Positions 1 through 5,189 of a stretch of 5,189 nucleotides of DNA are shown in pieces (the first letter of the stretch is position 1; every line of letters begins with the position of its first letter). The DNA is from Desulfobacula sp. (lineage in GTDB: Bacteria; Desulfobacterota; Desulfobacteria; Desulfobacterales; Desulfobacteraceae), in the NCBI GenBank assembly GCA_023139225.1, contig JAGLNZ010000070.1, positions 1 through 5,189 of the forward strand. Direction: 5' to 3'. Position numbers and translations under genes: made by a program. The notes beneath the pieces were generated by a model. That model saw only the letters and a list, made by a program, of their open reading frames with translations. It was not told where the DNA came from and made no database searches.

Positions 1-1746
1 TATTTTATCGGGTCTGTGATTCTCTTTAAGCCATTTCAGTGAACCGGGAAAAAGATTGTACTTTTGAACATCAACCACGAGGATTCCTTTAAGGGAGTCG
101 TTTATCATTTCTTCGGTCACAGGGGTATAATTATTATAACCGGTTGAATCAAGATTTTTTTGATAATACATATATGTCTTGATTTCAGGGCTATCAAGAT
201 TTTTCAGGTATGTTACAAGCTTTTTTACATTTTGTCCCCAATCCAGGTTTGAATCACTTATGTGCATATAGGCGTTCTGCGGCTTGAACAGCAGTCCGTT
301 GGTAAAAGAAATATAATCCGGAAAGGTTTTAGCAGCTGTAATGCCTTGAAAAACAATAAGCATAAGCGATAGGATGACCGCCGGCTTTGCCCCCAATTCT
401 TCCTTGATAAAATTTATCAGAACAGCAGCTGCAACCATAATAAATGGGAAAATAAAAATGGTATGCCGGATTCCAATCTGTGCTTTATTGAAAATCGAGA
501 TCAAAACCATGTAAATAAATACGGGCAGCAAAAGGAAAATAAGAGATTTTCGGGTCTTGCGGTCTGCAAAAACCAGGATAATGGATCCGGCAAGGCAAAC
601 GAGTAGAGGGATTGAAGCCTTGGCAATAAACACAAAGAGATAATATTGCCAAAAGCCTGTCCAGGAATGTTGCCCGTTTAAAAATGTCGGGTAGCGATGG
701 CCCTGGGAAGCTTGATATAAGACATATATCAGGTTGTTAAAAGATTTGAACAGGTCACCGCTGAAAATGGAATTTGCATAATCAAAATAAAAAACCGGCG
801 TCACAATAAGGGCAAGTAAAATGTAAGCAAGGGACATGAATGAAATACAAAAACAATAGTCTCTTATGGTTTTTGATGATTGAAGTTTTATAATATTTTT
901 GGTTTCAAACAATTTTACCACATGCAGGGCCATTACAATAACGGTTAACAATGCAACAAGACTGATTCCTAAAAAGCTTTGATTGATGAATAATAAAAAG
1001 GTTATTAAATAGACCGTAAAAAGTCCAGCCTGTTTAAATATGCTTCCCTTGGCAATCAATGAACTAACCTTTTTTATAGTTTCATTTTTTATGGCGGGTC
1101 CGATTAAAAATATTATTACTGCAATAGGTATGATTATTATGGCAGAGTGCTTTGAGCTCAAAGACAGGCCCATACTGATACCTGCAAAGATCAGATATCG
1201 TGGTTTGTTTGTTTCAAACACTTTGCTAATCATATAAAAGGATAAAAATCCAAATGAGGCTGAAGAAACATCTGTCGTAATTAACGGGGTATGTGCAAGA
1301 AAAACAGGGCTGAATGCAAATAAAGCAACCGACACCAGGGCTGTTTTTTCCCCGGCAAGTTCACTTGCCCAAAAAAAGATCACAAGCATAATGATAAAGC
1401 CAAACAGGAGCATCATTGCTCTTGAAGTATTCAGCATAAGATTTGATTTTTTTTTATTTTTTACATGAAGAAAATCATCTGCATGTTGAAACTGACGGCC
1501 TTTAAAATAAGCTGCTGTGTCATGGGAAGCGTTAATATCCATTAACAGCAAAGGCATGGCAGCAATTTCTTTTGCAAGGGGCGGGTGTTCCGGATTCCAT
1601 CTGAAATCCTGGTATTTTATGTATTCATAGCCAGCAGTTAGATGAACAGCTTCATCACTTGTAATACTTTTTTTCATTACAGCTGAAAAACAGAGTATTG
1701 AAAAGCTAATCATCAAAATAACAAGGATGGATTTATTCCCAAGCAT
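1..1746 (-). CDS. Second GT-C family membrane glycosyltransferase (PMT_2/GT39-like), 3' end outside window
   Basis: The frame reads without interruption from ATG at 1746 to the left edge (582 residues, no stop). I translated it by hand and found no frameshift. After a first hydrophobic segment (6-24) comes the acidic pair Asp31-Glu32 (TSDEAVHL), then WNPEHPPLAKEIAAMPLL (50-67), a strong signature of bacterial PMT_2/GT39 enzymes. D159 (TTDVSS), GLSLSSKHSA (193-202), WQYYLFVFIAKASIPLL (366-382), QIGIRHTIFIFPF (423-435) and DSNLDWGQ (498-505) also match this subfamily. Roughly ten membrane segments span 6-469, followed by a soluble C-terminal region. The visible end (SLKWLKENHRPDKI) resembles the last block of these proteins, so I infer that only some tens of residues are missing. 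It should use a polyprenyl-phosphate sugar in the inner membrane; the acceptor is unknown. The start is the first in-frame start codon after the in-frame stop of the previous gene; AAAGGGG lies 13 bases upstream, a rather long spacing. Confidence 0.87.
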   Translation of the reverse strand, partial: MLGNKSILVILMISFSILCFSAVMKKSITSDEAVHLTAGYEYIKYQDFRWNPEHPPLAKEIAAMPLLLMDINASHDTAAYFKGRQFQHADDFLHVKNKKKSNLMLNTSRAMMLLFGFIIMLVIFFWASELAGEKTALVSVALFAFSPVFLAHTPLITTDVSSASFGFLSFYMISKVFETNKPRYLIFAGISMGLSLSSKHSAIIIIPIAVIIFLIGPAIKNETIKKVSSLIAKGSIFKQAGLFTVYLITFLLFINQSFLGISLVALLTVIVMALHVVKLFETKNIIKLQSSKTIRDYCFCISFMSLAYILLALIVTPVFYFDYANSIFSGDLFKSFNNLIYVLYQASQGHRYPTFLNGQHSWTGFWQYYLFVFIAKASIPLLVCLAGSIILVFADRKTRKSLIFLLLPVFIYMVLISIFNKAQIGIRHTIFIFPFIMVAAAVLINFIKEELGAKPAVILSLMLIVFQGITAAKTFPDYISFTNGLLFKPQNAYMHISDSNLDWGQNVKKLVTYLKNLDSPEIKTYMYYQKNLDSTGYNNYTPVTEEMINDSLKGILVVDVQKYNLFPGSLKWLKENHRPDKI

Positions 1747-1766
1747 ATTTATAATATGGCCCCTTT
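1747..1766 (-). promoter_or_regulatory. Ribosome binding site of the second GT-C gene in an 18 bp gap
   Basis: Between the TAA of the first GT-C gene and the ATG of the second there are only 18 bases. AAAGGGG (1766-1760, minus strand) overlaps the upstream TAA and is the only purine-rich candidate. Its spacing to the ATG is 13 bases, longer than ideal, so initiation may be weak or depend on reinitiation by ribosomes finishing the upstream gene. Confidence 0.55.
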
Positions 1767-3504
1767 ACATGAAAGAACCTGAAAAAAGATTTTTTTGTAA
1801 AGGCTGTTGGGCAGGTTTAAACAGATTGACTCCCTTTTTCAGGGTTACGGCGTTATTTTTTTCATTTGCTTTGATGGTATGAACTCCTTCATCTAAATAG
1901 ATAGTATCCTTATCATATACCAGATGATTATTTATAACAGCACTCCCATTGGTGATTATTGAATAAAGACCGGGGACTAAAATCCTGAAGGTTTGTTTTT
2001 CAAAATTATGGGTAAATTCTATTTGCTTGCCTATCACCCATATGGCCCCCCAGTGATGGATGAAATTCGATTTTAAGGTCAGCCAATCCGTTTCAAGTAA
2101 AGCAAGGCCGGTGGCAGACCGGGGAGGAGTGTCTGAAGCCAGGTCAAGGTGAGGTACATCTGCCAGAAGAAACAGAGGTTTTTTAGTTTTTAGCAGGTGT
2201 TCCATGATGGGTTTATTCCTTTTAAGATATCCTCTCATGCCGGCGGAACTCATGAAAAATCCTATTTTGGGAAAGGATGAAACCATTGAACATCCGTCAA
2301 TATAGGGAACAGGCTTTGGAAACATATTATGAATAATATGAAGTGTCTGGTTCTGGATTTTATTGTTGCTCTGTACAAATATTTTATGGGTTATGTTAAA
2401 ACTATTAAAAAAAATCAGCCCGCTGATCATAGTTATAAATATAATGTAGAAAGTTTTATTTATTTTTTCTTTTGCTGCCATCCAGATAGCATAACCGCAA
2501 AAGAGTGTTGCAGTGGGGGTAATAAATAAATAAAAATAAGGAAAGGCATTGCGGTAAAACAAGACGGAAAGCAAGGGAACAAGCAGGATAAAAAGGGCTG
2601 TATTTTCAAAAGAATAACGATTTTTAAAAAATTCATAGGCATTGATAATGATACCAATGAACAAACACAGCCATATCAGCCAGTCTATATGTAAAGATAA
2701 TTTAAAAACACCAAAACGGGGAAAAAAATTTTCAAATGAAACAAAGGTGGAGTACGAACTCCCTGCTTTAAGAGTAAATGTTTTCACCTGCGTTGCAGCT
2801 GATATCACAGGTGCGGATAACTGCACTGATGAGATTGATAATATATGAAATTTATAAAATAAAATTGATCCCGTTAAAAATGTTAGAAAAAAAATAATTC
2901 CAAATAAAAGTGTTTTTCTAAATTGCCTGAGAATAATCAGTTTTGCAGTGAACAATAGTATAAAAACCATCAGATAAATAGCGGATTTTATTGTGATCAA
3001 TACTGCAACTGCCATGGTTAATCCGGATATAATTTGAAAAAAAACAGAGTGAAATTTCATAAAAAAAAGATAAAGGGAACAAAGAAAAAGAAAGGTAGCG
3101 ATGGTATCTGATCGGAACCCGGCACCGTTTATTGTTGTATATATAAAAGAAATATAACACAGGACTGAAAACAAAGCACCCGTCGTATCGGAAAATTTTT
3201 TCCCAATCAGATAAATAAAAAAACAGGTTCCTGAAAAAAATATAAACATAACCATGCGGCAGGCTTTGATTTGAGATATTTCATTTGTACTGACTGCATT
3301 CACCCATTGGAAAAAATAGACATGAAAATTTTGAAATGGATCTGTAAATCGGTTGTTTATGTAATCATGGACCCTTGAAAGATAAAAAAATTCGTCTTGA
3401 TTTACAGGAGTATGATTTATTAAGAAAAATTTTCCAAGAAGGCCCAAAACAATCATAGATACTAAAATTAAGGCCGTAACTCTTTTGTGATCTATCGAAT
3501 TCAA
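1765..3504 (-). CDS. GT-C family membrane glycosyltransferase (PMT/ArnT-like, GT39-type) with C-terminal beta-rich tail
   Basis: A complete protein of 579 residues from a TTG start. About ten or eleven hydrophobic segments fill residues 9-368, followed by a largely soluble C-terminal region (about 370-579), the usual GT-C layout. The signature acidic pair Asp37-Glu38 (in NQDEFFYL) sits just after the first membrane segment, where GT-C enzymes place catalytic and metal-binding residues. R131 and D133 (GFRSDTIATFLF) and the YRNAFPYFYLF stretch (317-327) also fit the PMT_2 type. Such enzymes transfer a sugar from a polyprenyl-phosphate donor to a lipid, glycan or protein on the periplasmic face; donor and acceptor here cannot be told. 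Residues about 500-562 look like a small beta-sandwich (RILVPGLYSI, TIYLDEGVHTI, VTLKKGVNLF). The gene overlaps the DUF362 stop by 4 bp and precedes a second GT-C gene by 18 bp. It is distinct from that neighbour rather than a recent duplicate: it lacks the EHPPL and DSNLDWGQ motifs found there. Confidence 0.86.
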   Translation of the reverse strand: MNSIDHKRVTALILVSMIVLGLLGKFFLINHTPVNQDEFFYLSRVHDYINNRFTDPFQNFHVYFFQWVNAVSTNEISQIKACRMVMFIFFSGTCFFIYLIGKKFSDTTGALFSVLCYISFIYTTINGAGFRSDTIATFLFLCSLYLFFMKFHSVFFQIISGLTMAVAVLITIKSAIYLMVFILLFTAKLIILRQFRKTLLFGIIFFLTFLTGSILFYKFHILSISSVQLSAPVISAATQVKTFTLKAGSSYSTFVSFENFFPRFGVFKLSLHIDWLIWLCLFIGIIINAYEFFKNRYSFENTALFILLVPLLSVLFYRNAFPYFYLFITPTATLFCGYAIWMAAKEKINKTFYIIFITMISGLIFFNSFNITHKIFVQSNNKIQNQTLHIIHNMFPKPVPYIDGCSMVSSFPKIGFFMSSAGMRGYLKRNKPIMEHLLKTKKPLFLLADVPHLDLASDTPPRSATGLALLETDWLTLKSNFIHHWGAIWVIGKQIEFTHNFEKQTFRILVPGLYSIITNGSAVINNHLVYDKDTIYLDEGVHTIKANEKNNAVTLKKGVNLFKPAQQPLQKNLFSGSFM

Positions 3505-3517
3505 AGGCGAATTCCCT
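3501..3517 (-). promoter_or_regulatory. TTGA stop/start overlap with Shine-Dalgarno selecting a TTG start
   Basis: The DUF362 stop TGA (3503-3501) overlaps a TTG (3504-3502) that opens the first GT-C gene. AGGGA at 3517-3513 on the minus strand is eight bases before it, a good spacing. No ATG fits here: the next in-frame ATG is codon 17, inside the first membrane segment, and using it would damage that segment. This makes the rare TTG start the best choice and points to translational coupling. Confidence 0.75.
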
Positions 3518-4502
3518 GCTGTGCGGGTATGATATCTATCAAATTATAATTGGTTTTTAATAAAGAGAGATTGTCTCCACGCTGTTGTATGAATGTCTTG
3601 CTGATTGTGCCAAGATGCTGATTAGCAGCAGCAAGATGGGGGACTTTATACGGGTCAATTCCCATTAAACGGGCGCAAGTAGCATCTACTGCAGGAAGGC
3701 TGCGACCCATAACCAGAAGGCCTGAGTTTTTTGGTTCCCCCATGATCGGGCCATCTCCCTGCATCCCAATAACTCCGTCAACAATGGCAAAATGGGGCTT
3801 TACAGTTGCATTTATATCAAAAATAGCTTGATTTATCCCTGCCCAGTGGAGAACATTTTTGGGCCATCCATAATAGCTTCCCGGCATGATGCCAAATAGA
3901 TTTTTCATGGAAAGTGTGACACCTGCCCAATGATGTGTTTTCATTTTAGCCATGGAAACGATCCAGTCAACACTTTTGAGGATTTTCGGCAATACCATAT
4001 TTTCCAGGCGGGATGTTCCACCCATGTTTGCCGTGCAGAAAACATCATCATAGTTGATATCAATAAAGCGGATTGGATTTTCTTTCAGGACTTGTGACAA
4101 CCCTGATTCTTCAACGAGCAAAAATGAATCCCTGCAATGCCCCGGGCCTTCTGCAATTAAAACTTTTTTTGCCCCCAGGGATAGAAATGCTTCAGCCGCT
4201 CCATGAATCACCAGAGGGTGGGTGTTGATGTGAATGGATCCTTTGTGGGTCTCAACTAAATTGGGTTTTAAAAGGATACGTTTTCCTTTTATTTCTTGAG
4301 GAGTCACTCCAATTTCTTTGAAGCCGGATAAAATGATTTTAGAAAAATCTGTTGTGTAGTTATCAGCCTTTGCAATAAATGTCTCTGTTCTATATTTAAA
4401 ATCTTTGTAAAGGTTTAATAACCTCATTACGCTGAACGCAGCTACACCTCCGGCAAGGATAGTTCCAAGAAATTCTCTGCGTGTCAGAAAGGATTTTTTC
4501 AT
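3501..4502 (-). CDS. DUF362 domain protein with twin-arginine signal
   Basis: A complete protein of 333 residues. The N-terminus carries a Tat motif, TRREFLG (7-13), followed by a hydrophobic stretch (about 11-29) without a clear AxA cleavage site, so it may stay as a membrane anchor; export as a folded, possibly cofactor-containing protein is inferred. The rest matches the DUF362 family: GKRILLKPNLVE (73-84), AEGPGH (117-122), KMKTHHWAGVTLSMKNLFG (186-204), VDGVIGMQGDGP (241-252) and a GLLVMGRSLPAVDATCARLMGIDP block (261-284). Many relatives carry a ferredoxin-like 4Fe-4S domain; none is seen here, and the only cysteines (123, 156, 276) are isolated. Biochemical role is not established for the family. 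The ATG start is supported by GGGGA nine bases upstream and by the 4 bp ATGA overlap with the preceding repeat-protein gene. Its stop overlaps the next gene's TTG start. The family call is firm; the substrate is unknown. Confidence 0.93.
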   Translation of the reverse strand: MKKSFLTRREFLGTILAGGVAAFSVMRLLNLYKDFKYRTETFIAKADNYTTDFSKIILSGFKEIGVTPQEIKGKRILLKPNLVETHKGSIHINTHPLVIHGAAEAFLSLGAKKVLIAEGPGHCRDSFLLVEESGLSQVLKENPIRFIDINYDDVFCTANMGGTSRLENMVLPKILKSVDWIVSMAKMKTHHWAGVTLSMKNLFGIMPGSYYGWPKNVLHWAGINQAIFDINATVKPHFAIVDGVIGMQGDGPIMGEPKNSGLLVMGRSLPAVDATCARLMGIDPYKVPHLAAANQHLGTISKTFIQQRGDNLSLLKTNYNLIDIIPAQQGIRL

Positions 4503-4516
4503 TTTATCAGATCCCC
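4499..4516 (-). promoter_or_regulatory. ATGA stop/start overlap with Shine-Dalgarno for the DUF362 gene
   Basis: The repeat-protein TGA (4501-4499) and the DUF362 ATG (4502-4500) share four bases. A GGGGA ribosome binding site reads on the minus strand at 4516-4512, nine bases before the ATG. The arrangement suggests translational coupling and fixes the start of the DUF362 protein just ahead of its Tat motif. Confidence 0.8.
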
Positions 4517-5189
4517 GATCCCGGTTTCAGCGATCAAGGCAATGAGGAGCAACGACAGCTGTACTGTATTATATGTGCCGAATATTTCCTGCTGTCTAAG
4601 GCATCTGGCGATTAAATCTGTTTTGCCGGCAGGTGCGATGCCCCAGGTACTAAGTCCCAATAGGCCCCAGCCAAGCGATAGGGGGGTCTTTAATTGTTTA
4701 ATGTTGTTTTGTAAATATTTTAAGCTTTTATCAATAGCTTTTTTTTCGAGTTTTTTATGCAATGCACTTAATGCCATACCGGTTGATTCAGGCATGGGGC
4801 GGAGTTGTCGGCCAAAGACAGTGGTGTTACCGTAATTCCAGCCGCCGGAACTTAGCTGTCTGTCCAGCAGCATTCTTTTTGCCTCCTCAATACGAGGATG
4901 TTTCCCTTTACCGGCTATTTCAAGGGCGATCATTGCCATTGATGTCGGTTCGACCCATGAATGTGTGTTTTCAATCCAGGGCCATCCCTTAATCAGGGTA
5001 TCATGTCCCATAACAGAATTTTTTTTCTCAAAATGCCGGCCGGAAAATCCGAGTATAAAATGAACCGCCTTGTTTTGCTTGATCTGGAATTTTTTTTCAT
5101 TATGCCAGGCAATAATTGTCAACGCCGTGGGCCAGCAGGTTTGTGGCTGATCTGTTTGAAGAACTACACGCCCATCGGGCATTTGATTT
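4499..5189 (-). CDS. Prenyltransferase/squalene-cyclase-like repeat protein, C-terminal part (5' end outside window)
   Basis: Open to the right edge. A Met codon lies at 5182, but the frame continues upstream as Asn-Gln with no stop, and the protein there is already inside a repeat, so I treat that Met as internal and the gene as truncated by the window. Numbering from it (227 residues to the TGA), alpha-helical repeats of the squalene cyclase/prenyltransferase (terpenoid cyclase toroid) type are visible: CWPTALTIIAW (15-26), SWVEPTSMAMIALEI (75-89), a classical QxxxGxW motif (Q109, G113, W115) continuing as WNYGN, PESTGMALSAL (131-141), and LGWGLLGLSTWG (170-181). The DxDD acid motif of class II cyclases is absent from the visible part, so it may bind an isoprenoid or act as a scaffold rather than cyclise; the missing N-terminus could change this. 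No membrane segment is evident in this part. Its stop overlaps the start of the DUF362 gene, implying co-translation. Family assignment is good; function is unknown. Confidence 0.85.
   Translation of the reverse strand, partial: NQMPDGRVVLQTDQPQTCWPTALTIIAWHNEKKFQIKQNKAVHFILGFSGRHFEKKNSVMGHDTLIKGWPWIENTHSWVEPTSMAMIALEIAGKGKHPRIEEAKRMLLDRQLSSGGWNYGNTTVFGRQLRPMPESTGMALSALHKKLEKKAIDKSLKYLQNNIKQLKTPLSLGWGLLGLSTWGIAPAGKTDLIARCLRQQEIFGTYNTVQLSLLLIALIAETGIGDLIK

Noticed and set aside
1040..1237. A 65-codon hydrophobic plus-strand frame
   Set aside because: It is antisense to membrane segments of the second GT-C gene; the complement of codons for hydrophobic residues often reads as hydrophobic too. 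No good ribosome binding site was seen.
1745..1757. Imperfect AT hairpin (ATATT/AATAT with a 3-base loop) around the second GT-C start codon
   Set aside because: Five A-T pairs only, too weak to act as a terminator or thermosensor with confidence, and expected by chance in this base composition.
2329..3160. Short open frames of 65-80 codons on both strands within the first GT-C gene
   Set aside because: All lie inside a continuous 579-residue frame with recognisable GT-C motifs; their low-complexity hydrophobic or mixed sequence is explained by the A+T-rich coding DNA.
3496..3514. Direct repeat CGAATTC spaced by 12 bases across the TTG start
   Set aside because: Both copies are inside coding sequence of two overlapping genes and are only 7 bp; no flanking mobile element or attachment site structure supports a function.
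4542..4992. Two overlapping plus-strand open frames of 97 and 76 codons opposite the repeat-protein gene
   Set aside because: They lie antisense to a gene with clear repeat motifs, have no family-like sequence, and conflict with each other; they are shadows of the coding strand.

Overview
The window is a block of four tightly packed genes, all on the minus strand, so transcription runs from the right edge (about 5189) towards position 1. In transcription order they are: (1) the C-terminal part of a squalene-cyclase/prenyltransferase-type repeat protein, 4499 to the right edge; (2) a complete DUF362 protein with a twin-arginine N-terminus, 3501-4502; (3) a complete multi-pass GT-C (PMT/ArnT-like) glycosyltransferase with a beta-rich tail, 1765-3504; (4) a second, different GT-C glycosyltransferase, from 1746 off the left edge, probably missing only its last few residues. 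Genes 1/2 and 2/3 overlap by 4 bp (ATGA and TTGA), and 3/4 are separated by 18 bp. There is no room for an internal promoter or terminator, so this reads as one operon with its promoter to the right of the window.

The DNA is A+T-rich and has no plasmid, phage or transposon signature. Gram-negative-style Tat export and envelope GT-C enzymes, with the pairing of DUF362 and a cyclase-like repeat protein, suggest an anaerobic deltaproteobacterium (Desulfobacterota, perhaps a Desulfobacteraceae relative). This is an inference from gene style only; no marker gene is present.

How the genes may work together: GT-C enzymes generally take sugars from polyprenyl-phosphate carriers and transfer them on the periplasmic side of the inner membrane. 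The DUF362 protein has a Tat signal and should be periplasmic or membrane-anchored. The repeat protein has the alpha-helical fold used to bind or cyclise isoprenoids. Together they suggest an envelope glycan or lipid modification cassette of unknown product. None of the four proteins can be given a precise substrate, and no known named pathway was recognised. No RNA genes, CRISPR, mobile elements or terminators were seen, and there is no gene-free stretch longer than 18 bp.
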